Made by a program: the position numbers and the translations under genes. Positions 8,544 through 18,197 of a DNA stretch of 18,778 bases are shown piece by piece. Every line of letters starts with the position of its first letter. The first letter of the stretch is position 1. The DNA is from Zancudomyces culisetae (Eukaryota; Kickxellomycota; Harpellomycetes; Harpellales; Legeriomycetaceae), in NCBI GenBank assembly GCA_001969505.1, contig LSSK01001596.1, positions 1 through 18,778 of the forward strand, read 5' to 3'. The notes beneath the pieces are model-generated. The model ran no database searches, was not told the origin of the DNA, and saw only the letters and a program-made list of their open reading frames with translations.

Positions 8544-11500
8544 ATGAGTGGAGCGAGCATGTATTTAGTAAAAGAGCTACAAGGGCTCTCTACAGAAACC
8601 AGAAAGAAACATCCAGAAATTAAAGAAGCGGCTGATAGACTAATAAAACTTATTCAGGAAAGCAATAGCAAAAATGCACATGACATTGCAGAGGTCTTGA
8701 CGAAAAATGAGGGAATAACAAAACCCTTTTATCTAACTTGTGGAACGAAAAATCCCAAGCTAATATGTTTGGCATTGGCAAGTCTACAAAACATGATTGG
8801 AATCAAGGCAATTCCGGGAGGGGAAAGCGTCGAATTAGTCGGGAAGCTTGCAGAAATAAGCGCGAACGGATTGGAAGTGCAGGTCAAAATAATCCAGACG
8901 ATCCTTCCATTGGTTACTAACTATAAAGAAATCAGGGGAGATTCTATGATAAAAGTGATAGAGCTATGTTTGGGAATGAGAAAGACAGGAAATAACAGTA
9001 TAGTATATAATACAGCATCGGCAACCTTGAGGCAGGTGATAATGATAGTATTTGATAGAACTAAATTGAAAGAAATAAAAACTGAGGGAAATGGCGAGGA
9101 CCAAGAGTACGATTATACAGAAGATGCAATAAAGATAATGACGGACATGTGTTTGATGGCGAGTGGGGAAGCAGGAAAGTATATAAAAACAGAAGGAGAT
9201 GAGTCAGAGTTGATGCTGGAGCTTCTTGAGGGAGTGATAAATGTACAGTATAATGTGCTTATCGATAATGAAAGTGTCGGAGTAGTGGTGCGGGAGGTGT
9301 TGGTGCCGATATTGATAGGATCATACTCTGAGCGGCACGGATTTGGAGTGGCAGTTAGACAAAGTAGAATGATGCTGCGGTTTATTGAACGGCTTCACAA
9401 GAAATACGAGATGGAATGTGAAATATTTTTGAGTATGATTAGACGGGTTGCAGAGTGCAATGGTGAGGGGAATGGGGAAACATATCAACGAGAAAGTTCA
9501 GAAAGCGAAGAGGATGAACATAAAGCAAGGTTATCGATGGGGCTTATTAGCAAACCAATATTTTATAGGGTTTTGGCGGCGGAAATTATAGGGACGCTAT
9601 TGAAAGATGAGAAGATGATTACGAGTTTATATGAAACATATGATTCAAAGGGGAAAACGAGTAGAGTCGTACATAGAATGATTAAGAGTATTGGAAAAGT
9701 AGTTGTTGAAAATCCTGAAATGTGTGAAAGATCAAGAGTTGAACAACAACAACAGCAGCAGCAGCAACAACAACAACAACATCGGGGTGGAGTAGGAGTT
9801 ACAGGCAAAAGGAGGGAGATCTACAAACGGTACATAGATATGGTAGACAAAAGCGAAGAGCCGGTGGCCGGAACAGATGAAATGTTTGAGCTTGGGATGA
9901 AGATATTGATTGGATTGGCACAAATATTGTCACGAACCATTCTACCAATCTCAACACGATCGGTACAGGTGAAAAGTCGAAGGAAGGAAGACAAAGTGGA
10001 AAGTAAACGGACACTAGTGCTGCTGGATAGCAAGCAAACATTGGGATTTATTCATGATTTAGTGGAAAAGAGTCATGTGGAGAAACTTCGAGAGATTGTG
10101 GAGAGCAGCTGGCCAGAAATGTTGGGAGGGTTTTCATTTCTGATAAGAGTGATTGAGTTGGAAGAGACGCAGTATATCGAGGTAGTGAAGGGGATAGAAG
10201 ACATGGCAAAGGTCTTAGGTTCGATTGGGCAGCAGAAGGGGAGTGTTTTATATCTGAGTATTCTGTGTAAAAACAGTTTGCCAAATATGGAAATCTCAGA
10301 GCATGAACGAACAAAAAACAAGTACGAAAGGAGTAGAGAAAAGTTAAACATAAAAACAGAGACGGAAACGGAAACGAAGGATATGGATGTGGATATGGAG
10401 GCAGGAGCAAAGGCATCAAAGCAGAGTGAGGCACTTGTGAGTGAAACAGTAACGCGAATTCAATTTGGAATGAACAGCAAAAATATGATAAGTTTAGGAG
10501 CAGTCGCCAACAGTGCAGGATTTTTAGGTCCGGTGCTTGGGGCTGGATGGTATTTAGTGGTGGTGACACTGCAGCAGGCCGAGGAAATTCTATACCAAAA
10601 TATAGCACAAGTAATGGAAGAAGAGCAGGACAACAGTGGAAATGTTCAGCAGTTATATTTGCAGCAACAGCTGGCGACCAAGAAGGAATTTGTAGAGCAT
10701 GAGCTTGTGATATCGGAAATAGACTTTTTATTTGGGCTGGTTTCAGAATTGGATGACGAGGCGTTTGGGTGGTTTGTAAGAGCGCTGTGTTTACTAAATG
10801 CAGATTTAGGTGGAATTCCAATTAGGCCAAAGGACAAATGGGCAGCCGAACGGATGAGAGAAACGCTAGTATTGAACAAACGAATGAAGGCAACACTGAA
10901 TAGAACATGTTTTTCGATAACAAATTTAGACTATGTAGCCAAAAGGCACATGGCCAAGCTATTGATGTGTAAAGCACCAACATCAAATACCGACATGGAC
11001 AATACCATTGCGGGCGATACACAAGAAGAAACTAAAGCAACACGGTTATGGGAGGTGTTTGTATACCAGCTTTTGGATACATCGACATATGTTTATACGC
11101 CACAGCAATTCCGCAACATGGCAAGTGAAACACTAAGCGAGGCAGTATTGACAGCTATGTCGTTGATAGTAAAAGTAGCAAATGAGGAGAGCGACCAGCA
11201 GTCACACAAAATGCTGAATAGCGGCGATGTACAAATGCAGGTTTTGATTCCACTGCGAGAGATGTTGACCTGTTCACAGCGTCATGGTGTGTACGGCACA
11301 TTTTTGGGTATGCAGAAGCTAGCATTGTCGACACTAAACCAGTTACTTCAAGCAAATGGCCAGTCGATTAAGGAGGCGTGGGGAATAGTGTTTGATATTC
11401 TTCAGAGCGTTGTTAATAATGTACAGCAGCGAGATGCGTTGGTCAAAACTGCCCTGTCGAATCTGCAATTGATGGTGACAGATTTTCTGGGCAATTTATC

Positions 11501-14500
11501 CAATGCTGATATTTCTAGATGTATTGAAACTTTGGGTTTGTATGCAAACACGTTGACTGATTTGAATATTTCGTTGACGGCCATTAGTTTGATGTGGAAT
11601 GTCAGTGATCACTTAAGTGTAAATCCAGATGTTCAAAACCAATTTCTGTATCTAGAATTGTTGAAAGCTCTTTCGAAGCTGGCTGTTGATTCTAGACCCG
11701 AAATTCGGTCCAGTTCAATCCAGATTATGTACAACACTATAGAGCAATCCAAGCTTGATTCCCAAAATTATTTAGTCGTAATCCGAGAGATTCTATACCC
11801 AATGGTTCAGGAAATTCTTGTCAAGCGTGCACTTGTTTTAACACAAGATTGGATACAATCTCAAGAAACAGATAAATTGAAAGGTAAGGATAAGGATAAG
11901 GATAAGGATAAGGATAAAGGCAGTAAGCTTGAGATAGGAGATAGCGGATTGGTGCAGGAGGACCCCCGGTTGTTGCGACTTAGCTCGTGGGATGAAACTC
12001 TGATTACAGTACTAAACAGAACGGGAATGGTTGTTGCTTCTAGCAATGCTTACCAGCAAGAGGAAGGCCATGATGGAGATTCACGGCAACTATTAATTAC
12101 CAAAATGTGGGCTTTTGTTCTTGCAGTGTCTGTTGGAACAGCCAGTCCTGCAGAAACCATTGATGTACTGTACCAGTATTTAACCACTGATTCTTTGAAC
12201 AGTAATGTTCAATCAACAGACAAAGATAATACTCGTACTAGTGTTGATGAGAAATCTGGATTGAATGTACTTACAATTGATAGAAATGCTCTCCAGTTTG
12301 TAAATAAGGGTATTGTTGATAGTGTTGTCGGTACATCACTACGTTTGCTTTGCGAATTAAAACATAGCCACATACAAGTATGCTGGGATGCTGTGGCTAC
12401 ATTGGTAGAGTTGACGTGTGGTAGCAGTATCACTTTGCCACCACAACAAAGACACTCAGTAGTATTTAGTCAGGAGGATTACAGTCAGCTAGTGGATCAA
12501 TTTCCGCGATTTTTACAGTACTTGTTTGCCCAATCAATCGAAATCAGATACTTTGATGCCCTAAAACACGTATTTCTACTGTGTGGAGACCTCATGTCTA
12601 AAACCACAAAGCTACAAAACAGCATCGTCGAGGCTCTGAAGGCATATTTCCAACACGCAACTACTCCAGCCGCATTTGCTTCTGCTATTGATTTTCTGTG
12701 CTATATAATTGTTGCCCCGTTTGCATCTAGCGATCAGCACGCGTACCAACTTCCCTTTATTTCAAGTACGTTGGAACAGTGTCGGTTGTGGATGGCTGCT
12801 GACTCTGTAAAGCCAAAGCCTCTCACCAATCCTGCAAACATTGTAGCAATAGCTGAACAGGCTACCACGCTATTGTTGCAGATAATAGATCTGATGGATA
12901 TTATGACAGGTACATCGTCCACACTTTCGGTTTCAGCTGGTGACCTGCACCTGCAACCACAAGCCACAACCATTCTCGAGTCGTTAGCTGAAAAGAACGA
13001 TTACAGTTTGGCTCAGCTTAGGTTTGTGGTGTGTTTAACCACTCAGAGGTATTCATCCAAAATAATCAAGAGTTTGGTCATTCCACTGACAATGAGCCAT
13101 TGTCTTGGTGACAAAATGTTGCCTGGTTTTTGGCGGCAGAATATTGCTGCATTCCAAAAACTTGTGACTGTAACTTTTGCCAATCTTGGCGACTTGTATT
13201 CTGTATTTTCTGTTCCCGTTCTTGAATCCAATTCCAATTCCAATTCCAATTCCAATTCTAATTCCAACAGTAACAACAACACAAATCTTATCGACGAGTT
13301 CTTTATGCTGGCCAACTACTCGCTCAAACTTATTTTGTTCTTGACCGACCATGAGCTGGCTACCTCTGACGTATTCTGCCCAGCCCTTGGATATGCCTCG
13401 TCTATGTTTGGTTCTGCTAGTCGCAGGCCTGCCGTTGTGCTACGTTGTCCTCCTCCGAGCTGCATGACTCAATCATCTCCCGAGTTGTTTCTCAATATTA
13501 ATGAAATGTATACCAGCCTGCTCAACAACTACATTTTGGCTGTGTTGACTTTTTTGGCCCAAACCAGCTGCGATCCGAATGCCGAGCTGGCCGCTTCCAT
13601 TGATAATGATTTTACCCAGCAAAGTCACAAACAACAAACCCGCCAAGCATTGGGTTCTATCCTCCCGTCCAATTCAGCTCCCGTTTCAAACGCAAAATCC
13701 AGCAGTAATAATAATCGGATTCCTCACCACTACCTTAGCCAGCTAAACAAAACCGACCTGTTTCCCTTCAATATCAACTCCTCGTCGCCACCGTCGTTAC
13801 AGCATCTTAACTCTTTTCCTGCTACATCGACTTCATCTCATCCAAGGTTTTGCAATCAATCGACCTTTTTATTTAATGTGTTGTTTAAAACATCCAAGCT
13901 TTTGGTCGGCATATATTCACACAACCACATGTGTTTTGTAGCAAAATCCATTCGTTTGCTGGGTCTTCACTGGCTATTTGTTGTCAGCAGCGAAGTTCCA
14001 TCCTCATCTAGCTGTCTCGCATATGCTTCTGCTGCAAACATCAGCTCTACAGCCAATCAAGACACCGAGGATTTATGCAGATTCAGTAGCTGTGTTTTCC
14101 ACAAACCACTGTTAAAAGTCAAAAGTGCCATTCCTACGGTGTCGTTTTGGGTTTCGCAGATTTCTGCCCAGTTTTTACTCAAGTCAATGTACCTACTCAT
14201 GTCGACTTTTGTCAAATATCCACCTCCATCCTCATCCCCTGCACACCCCAGATCTTTACTTGTGGCCAACAGAGACTTTGCTCTCTTTTCTCCCGTCTCT
14301 ATTGCTGAGCTCAAGTTTATTCTGTTGCATTTGCTTAAAATCGATGTTCGCAACAACGCGTTTAGCTTTTGTTTGCCAACCACTTCAACAACTATTAATT
14401 CTTCTCCCAATCATCCAGATAGAGAAAAAAGCAAAAAATCAAAGATTGTGTCCTTCTCTTTTTCCTCTCAGGCCAACAACAAAACCGACAGCTTTTTCGA

Positions 14501-14945
14501 ACAACTCAAGATCTATCTGCTAACTGGCCACCACTCCATAATCTATTTCTGTATGGATTTGTTGTCTGACTTGATGCAGAAATCCATTGCCCACTCCAAC
14601 ATTGCCGCTTCTTCTGGAACCTATGGCTCCTTCACTCCTGAATACACCTCTCATTCTTCTAGAAATAACCAACATTTACGCAATTCCACTAGTCATAAGA
14701 GCACTCCTTCACAATTGGAATCTGTTTCAATTTCATCCACCTCCATTGCTCCCATCAACTCTACGAACTCTCCACCTAGCCTAGACACCAAAAATGACAA
14801 TTACTCTACCTCAACTGGTTCGAGGACTCCCGATTCTCACCACAATAACACCCCTAGCGACATTTACGACGATGATGACGCTGACATTTACGATATATAC
14901 GAACTTTCAAAGCTTTGCTACGACAAAATCGCTAGGATTTGCTAA
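8544..14945 (+). CDS. MON2: Mon2-like Golgi/endosome trafficking scaffold (large ARF-GEF relative)
   Basis: One uninterrupted frame of 2133 codons. Mon2 (yeast Ysl2) acts at the trans-Golgi/endosome with Dop1, Neo1 and Arl1. It resembles large Arf-GEFs but has no Sec7 domain, and none is seen here. Seen: an N-terminal DCB-type helical region (LQGLSTETRKKHPEIKEAA near 13-31; LPLVTNYKEIRGD and NTASATLRQVIM follow); a region like the family's ECEIFLS segment (about 290); the Mon2 hallmark LGPVLGAGWYLVVVTLQQAE (about 660-680); ALVKTALSNLQLMVTDFL and LNISLTAISLMWNVSDHL (about 965-1025); then a long C-terminal part with a Ser/Thr/Asn-rich tail ending in an acidic DDDDADIYD stretch. Most homologues are about 1600-1700 residues. 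The excess comes from low-complexity inserts: 12 Gln (401-412), five Lys-Asp pairs (1115-1124), seven Ser-Asn pairs (1562-1575) and the tail. ATG at 8544 is chosen because the DCB motif follows at once; Met6 is an alternative. Confidence 0.92.
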   Translation: MSGASMYLVKELQGLSTETRKKHPEIKEAADRLIKLIQESNSKNAHDIAEVLTKNEGITKPFYLTCGTKNPKLICLALASLQNMIGIKAIPGGESVELVGKLAEISANGLEVQVKIIQTILPLVTNYKEIRGDSMIKVIELCLGMRKTGNNSIVYNTASATLRQVIMIVFDRTKLKEIKTEGNGEDQEYDYTEDAIKIMTDMCLMASGEAGKYIKTEGDESELMLELLEGVINVQYNVLIDNESVGVVVREVLVPILIGSYSERHGFGVAVRQSRMMLRFIERLHKKYEMECEIFLSMIRRVAECNGEGNGETYQRESSESEEDEHKARLSMGLISKPIFYRVLAAEIIGTLLKDEKMITSLYETYDSKGKTSRVVHRMIKSIGKVVVENPEMCERSRVEQQQQQQQQQQQQHRGGVGVTGKRREIYKRYIDMVDKSEEPVAGTDEMFELGMKILIGLAQILSRTILPISTRSVQVKSRRKEDKVESKRTLVLLDSKQTLGFIHDLVEKSHVEKLREIVESSWPEMLGGFSFLIRVIELEETQYIEVVKGIEDMAKVLGSIGQQKGSVLYLSILCKNSLPNMEISEHERTKNKYERSREKLNIKTETETETKDMDVDMEAGAKASKQSEALVSETVTRIQFGMNSKNMISLGAVANSAGFLGPVLGAGWYLVVVTLQQAEEILYQNIAQVMEEEQDNSGNVQQLYLQQQLATKKEFVEHELVISEIDFLFGLVSELDDEAFGWFVRALCLLNADLGGIPIRPKDKWAAERMRETLVLNKRMKATLNRTCFSITNLDYVAKRHMAKLLMCKAPTSNTDMDNTIAGDTQEETKATRLWEVFVYQLLDTSTYVYTPQQFRNMASETLSEAVLTAMSLIVKVANEESDQQSHKMLNSGDVQMQVLIPLREMLTCSQRHGVYGTFLGMQKLALSTLNQLLQANGQSIKEAWGIVFDILQSVVNNVQQRDALVKTALSNLQLMVTDFLGNLSNADISRCIETLGLYANTLTDLNISLTAISLMWNVSDHLSVNPDVQNQFLYLELLKALSKLAVDSRPEIRSSSIQIMYNTIEQSKLDSQNYLVVIREILYPMVQEILVKRALVLTQDWIQSQETDKLKGKDKDKDKDKDKGSKLEIGDSGLVQEDPRLLRLSSWDETLITVLNRTGMVVASSNAYQQEEGHDGDSRQLLITKMWAFVLAVSVGTASPAETIDVLYQYLTTDSLNSNVQSTDKDNTRTSVDEKSGLNVLTIDRNALQFVNKGIVDSVVGTSLRLLCELKHSHIQVCWDAVATLVELTCGSSITLPPQQRHSVVFSQEDYSQLVDQFPRFLQYLFAQSIEIRYFDALKHVFLLCGDLMSKTTKLQNSIVEALKAYFQHATTPAAFASAIDFLCYIIVAPFASSDQHAYQLPFISSTLEQCRLWMAADSVKPKPLTNPANIVAIAEQATTLLLQIIDLMDIMTGTSSTLSVSAGDLHLQPQATTILESLAEKNDYSLAQLRFVVCLTTQRYSSKIIKSLVIPLTMSHCLGDKMLPGFWRQNIAAFQKLVTVTFANLGDLYSVFSVPVLESNSNSNSNSNSNSNSNNNTNLIDEFFMLANYSLKLILFLTDHELATSDVFCPALGYASSMFGSASRRPAVVLRCPPPSCMTQSSPELFLNINEMYTSLLNNYILAVLTFLAQTSCDPNAELAASIDNDFTQQSHKQQTRQALGSILPSNSAPVSNAKSSSNNNRIPHHYLSQLNKTDLFPFNINSSSPPSLQHLNSFPATSTSSHPRFCNQSTFLFNVLFKTSKLLVGIYSHNHMCFVAKSIRLLGLHWLFVVSSEVPSSSSCLAYASAANISSTANQDTEDLCRFSSCVFHKPLLKVKSAIPTVSFWVSQISAQFLLKSMYLLMSTFVKYPPPSSSPAHPRSLLVANRDFALFSPVSIAELKFILLHLLKIDVRNNAFSFCLPTTSTTINSSPNHPDREKSKKSKIVSFSFSSQANNKTDSFFEQLKIYLLTGHHSIIYFCMDLLSDLMQKSIAHSNIAASSGTYGSFTPEYTSHSSRNNQHLRNSTSHKSTPSQLESVSISSTSIAPINSTNSPPSLDTKNDNYSTSTGSRTPDSHHNNTPSDIYDDDDADIYDIYELSKLCYDKIARIC
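9744..9779 (+). repeat. (CAA/CAG)12 polyglutamine tract in MON2
   Basis: Twelve consecutive Gln codons, mixed CAA and CAG, encode residues 401-412 in a charged linker after the N-terminal helical region. The mixed codons suggest an older tract rather than a very recent slippage. Length variation between strains is likely. Confidence 0.9.
11886..11915 (+). repeat. (AAGGAT)5 hexanucleotide repeat in MON2
   Basis: Five perfect copies encode five Lys-Asp pairs (residues 1115-1124). They lie in a linker between helical-repeat segments. The hexamer unit keeps the frame when copy number changes. Confidence 0.92.
13227..13268 (+). repeat. (TCCAAT)7 imperfect hexanucleotide repeat in MON2
   Basis: Five exact TCCAAT units followed by TCTAAT and TCCAAC encode seven Ser-Asn pairs (residues 1562-1575), followed by further Ser and Asn codons. 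The array is in frame and confined to a linker. Confidence 0.92.
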
Positions 14946-15085
14946 CTATTTGTTTTTCTATATATGATAATCTCAGTGAATAGAAACTGTACTAAACTAT
15001 TCGAATATCAATACTTTATAAAATAATCCTGAAAATACCAATCCAGAAGTGCGAAATACTCACTTTTCCTTTCAAAACATGTGCT

Positions 15086-15120
15086 ACACATACATACAAA
15101 CACACACATACATACACACT
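15086..15120. repeat. CA/CATA microsatellite
   Basis: An imperfect run of ACAC and ACAT units lies about 140 bp beyond the MON2 stop, probably in the 3' untranslated region or just past it. Confidence 0.85.
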
Positions 15121-15361
15121 ACCACCGAACCACTTGGCTTCGATTATTACAAGCTTTATTTTCTTTACAATCCATTTTGCTTGGTGGTTTTTTATTAATT
15201 ATATTTTTTTTGTCAACAATTAATCATACAAATTCTTAAGCATAATGAAACCAATATGCTGTAACTACTATATCTTGAGACGGCGTAGAGTGTTCATACT
15301 TTGTCATTCCTATAATAAAGAAACAGTAATAGTATAAAAACCCCGATTTTATTCTTATATA

Positions 15362-15378
15362 CCCCCCCCCCTCCCCCC
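15362..15378. repeat. Poly-C tract (C10-T-C6)
   Basis: Sixteen of 17 bases are C, in strongly AT-rich surroundings. The minus strand is correspondingly G-rich, with a G6 and a G10 run. Copy number in such tracts is prone to sequencing error and slippage. Confidence 0.85.
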
Positions 15379-16246
15379 TGTTCCTTTATACTGTTGCAAA
15401 TTCGTGTATATTGAGAAGATTTACCATCAGTTTCGGGATTCCACAGTGTCGAACTCGAGATGTGCTGTTTGTCGTTTGTCCTTTTCATTAAATTACAGTT
15501 CACTACAAAATAGTAACACCCGAATACATATTGTCTGGTTTAGCCCAGTTTTGGCAATATTTACACAATCTATAATTTTATACAATAGTTTCACTAACCA
15601 ATCCATTTATATTCCTTATAGTTCGATGTGAGCTTTTTAAGACTATAATCCAAAATATCTTTTTGTATGCTCTCGACCTTTTGATAATTGTACACTCCGT
15701 CTCCAATTCCCAGCTCTACTGCCTATCCGATCCCATCCCGCAATAATTATACTGTTAGTTTTACCTTTATTATTCATTCTTTGTAAAACTTTATCGTTTT
15801 AAATACTATATTTAATGTATACTTGCCGTCTTTAGGTATTTTAAAACTTGTGCTTCCATTTCGAATCTATTGTCCTTGAAATTTTTTAAAACTAATAAAA
15901 GTGTTTTGAATTTTCATCCTTTTATTAACTCACAATCCTTTAAAAATTGGATAATTTTATTTACAAATTAACGCACAAGATTAAAAGAACTGAATATATT
16001 CTTATCAAAATCATTCCCATTATACAATAAAAATTTAGATCCAAGTATAGCATCCTGTCAGCACATCTGACAGCACACAAATATATTTTTGTCGTTCACA
16101 GCCCTCACCACCAAAACCATTATTGAAGTTTCTATATACAATTGAAATAGCAAATAAATTCTTACTACATAATACAAATTTGTAACAAAATAATACAAAG
16201 CCAAGGTAACGCCAGATTAGCAGAAAACAACACTATTCAATCCTCA

Positions 16247-16756
16247 TCATTTTAGCACATTCAACATATCATCTATAGAGTTTATGCAAGAGCATATCTG
16301 CAAACTGTGAAGATTAGACCCACGAAATTCTGATTCAAAACCAAATACCGTTCCATTCTCAATCGCAACCCCAGAGTCCCGCATGACAACCATGTACGCT
16401 CTTATTTCTAATGGTAAACTCGGGTTGAACCAAAGCCTTTTTAATAATTCAGCTTCTAAGTCCAAATGTAGATTTTCCAAATCGTTCTGTTTAATTGCAG
16501 TTTCTGCATCAGCTGCCAATCCTCTTGTGTGTAACTTGCTCATGTTTTGAAAGTCATTTTCGTAAAATTCCACTGCTTGTCCCAGCACCTTATCAACCTG
16601 AAGCCGAGTCAATGATAGTAGGGATTTTCTCAATTGCCGTACCCAGCTAAGGATTCTGGAAGTGAGATCTTCAAGTTTCCAACAGCTTACCTTCTCAGTT
16701 GATGCCTCAGCTAGTAATAGAAGGTAATAGTACAACTGCTTGCTAAGTGTCGCCAT
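16247..16756 (-). CDS. Unrecognised 169-aa helical protein
   Basis: A complete frame from ATG at 16756 to TGA at 16247. I do not recognise the family. The protein is Leu-rich and looks mostly helical. An N-terminal segment (YYYLLLLAE, residues 9-17) is hydrophobic but short and not a clear signal peptide. A long amphipathic middle (about 30-110) with heptad-like Leu, Glu and Lys spacing could form a coiled coil, and a compact C-terminal part contains LPLEIRAYMVV and ends LNVLK. Two Cys lie close together (ICSC). No catalytic motif, zinc site or transmembrane helix is seen. Codon use looks ordinary, and the length without stops on an AT-rich strand supports a real gene. It faces MON2 tail to tail, 1.3 kb away. 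A possible donor (AAG|GTAAGC) near codon 23 would break the frame if used, so I left the gene intronless. Candidates include a fast-evolving subunit of a kinetochore or Mediator-type complex, but that is a guess. Confidence 0.65.
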   Translation of the reverse strand: MATLSKQLYYYLLLLAEASTEKVSCWKLEDLTSRILSWVRQLRKSLLSLTRLQVDKVLGQAVEFYENDFQNMSKLHTRGLAADAETAIKQNDLENLHLDLEAELLKRLWFNPSLPLEIRAYMVVMRDSGVAIENGTVFGFESEFRGSNLHSLQICSCINSIDDMLNVLK

Positions 16757-18122
16757 TTAAACGATTAAGCATTTGATCTTTTAGAATAGCTATACCAAAA
16801 TTATGCGTTTAAATCGAAATTTTATTTGAAATATACTTTGAAGTTGACTAATTGTAGTTTAATGATCTAATTTTGTATTTCAGAAACCAGTAAAAAGTGG
16901 GGTGTTTTAATTGTTCAAAATTGCAAATTATTGTAAGCATGTCAGCAATTTGAACCACTCAAATGATTAAACCCATTGTAACTAATAATTTGATAGTGGT
17001 TTGAAAAATATACGCTTTAAAGATATAATCAATAAGGGATCACTTGAGTAGTTAAGAACTTGTATAATAACAATATCACCTCAACTTTAATGTAAATGTA
17101 AATAAATATTCGCAAAGTTAAATACTAGGAAAAACTATAATTAATATAATATATGATTTGATGTGATTATATATTCAGTTAAGAAGAAATTATTCCCTGC
17201 TCACCTCGATCACTCGACATTATAATCACTTGTTACTCTGCAATCGTCAAATTTTCACTGTACTATGAAATTGTATTATAATAAATAGTAGATGATATAA
17301 ATATCTAATAAATTCTTCAGCTAAGGCGATTACAAAGTTAGGTAAGTATTGATTCAGACAGATATACTCAGGTCACAAATTATTTGAGTTGTAGCTTTTT
17401 TAATGTTAAATTACATTTATAATATCATGCTAGTAATTAAATATAAGTATGTATAAAATATCAACCGAGATAAGCATATCTATCAATTAATATGAATTGA
17501 GAACATATAAAATGGGGATTCAAATAATTTAATATTCGCTGCCCGCTTAGATTTATCGATCGAATATCAATTGCCATCTAACATTAGATATATAGGTTGT
17601 TCATAAAATTATGTCTCGCCTATATAAAAATGCGAATATCTAGTATCATTTTGAATTAATTAGATCCGAAGATAATATATAGTAGTATAACAGATACATC
17701 CTTTCTGCCAGCGGATAATTTTAAATTCCTTATCAGATTAAAGCCTCATATGTACACATAGCGAGATCAATATTAGAATTTATATTTAAAAAAATTCAAT
17801 ATCTAAACAATCAGTAAATATAAGAAGGGAAAAAACGAAAAAGCAACAAATTTAGCTAATTTAACTGAGTATAATTTACATATACGATCCTAGTGAAAAC
17901 TTTTTTCGTTTAAGTAATAACATAAAGATAATGTAACTAGTAAATTTATAATATACAATAAAAATGAAGTGAAGTTTTAATAAAACGGCGATCAAAAAAA
18001 GTGAAATGCTCCAAACAGCGGTATAATGACTACCCCGTGCAACACCGAAATATCCAATACATTAACAGATTAAACATCGGATAACTAAAAATAGTAATAA
18101 AATAAAAAAATAATAAAAGTGA
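16757..18122. other. Very AT-rich intergenic region
   Basis: About 1.4 kb of strongly AT-rich DNA with stops in all frames and no gene. It holds the promoter of the minus-strand 169-aa gene at its left end and the tRNA transcription terminator at its right end. An 8-bp inverted repeat (ATATTCGC near 17532 and GCGAATAT near 17632) and several smaller palindromes are present. No tandem array or centromere-like structure is evident. Confidence 0.45.
18104..18118 (-). terminator. RNA polymerase III terminator (oligo-T) of the tRNA pair
   Basis: On the minus strand, just past the 3' end of tRNA-Lys, comes a T4 run (18118-18115) and then a T7 run (18110-18104). Runs of four or more T end Pol III transcripts. 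No such run lies between the two tRNAs, so one transcript could cover both. Confidence 0.75.
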
Positions 18123-18195
18123 AGCCCAACGCGGGGGTCGAACCCGCAACCTTGAGATTAAGAGTCTCACGCTCTACCGATTGAGCTAGCCGGGC
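18123..18195 (-). tRNA. tRNA-Lys (anticodon CTT)
   Basis: A complete cloverleaf can be drawn: 7-bp acceptor stem GCCCGGC/GTTGGGC with two G-T pairs, D arm with GCTC/GAGC, 5-bp anticodon stem TGAGA/TCTCA around loop CTCTTAA with anticodon CTT, and TPsiC arm GCGGG/CCCGC with TTCGACC. There is no intron and no encoded CCA. The discriminator position would be U. The internal B box (GGTTCGACC) and A box (TAGCTCAATCGG) are intact. Its 5' end lies 2 bases after the 3' end of tRNA-Ala, so it is probably the second gene of a two-tRNA transcript. Confidence 0.95.
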
Positions 18196-18197
18196 AG

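Larger units (their letters stand above)
14946..16246. other. Intergenic region between convergent genes
   Basis: This is the shared 3' flank of MON2 and the minus-strand gene at 16247-16756. It is AT-rich with two simple-sequence tracts, at 15086-15120 and 15362-15378. Short frames on either strand (15294-15503, 15404-15631) look random and run through the poly-C tract. No RNA gene is seen. Confidence 0.5.

Noticed and set aside
10048-10821. 257-codon antisense frame inside MON2
   Set aside because: The sense strand here is purine-rich and avoids codons that give antisense stops, so long antisense frames arise automatically. Mon2 motifs on the plus strand are clear.
16640-16690. Possible intron in the 169-aa gene (AAG|GTAAGC ... 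CCTTAG)
   Set aside because: The 44-nt segment is not a multiple of three. Removing it shifts the downstream frame into early stops, while the unspliced frame is open to the end.
16800-18100. AT-rich stretch as a centromere or replication origin
   Set aside because: High AT content alone is common in this genome's intergenic DNA. No tandem array, conserved element or origin consensus could be supported.
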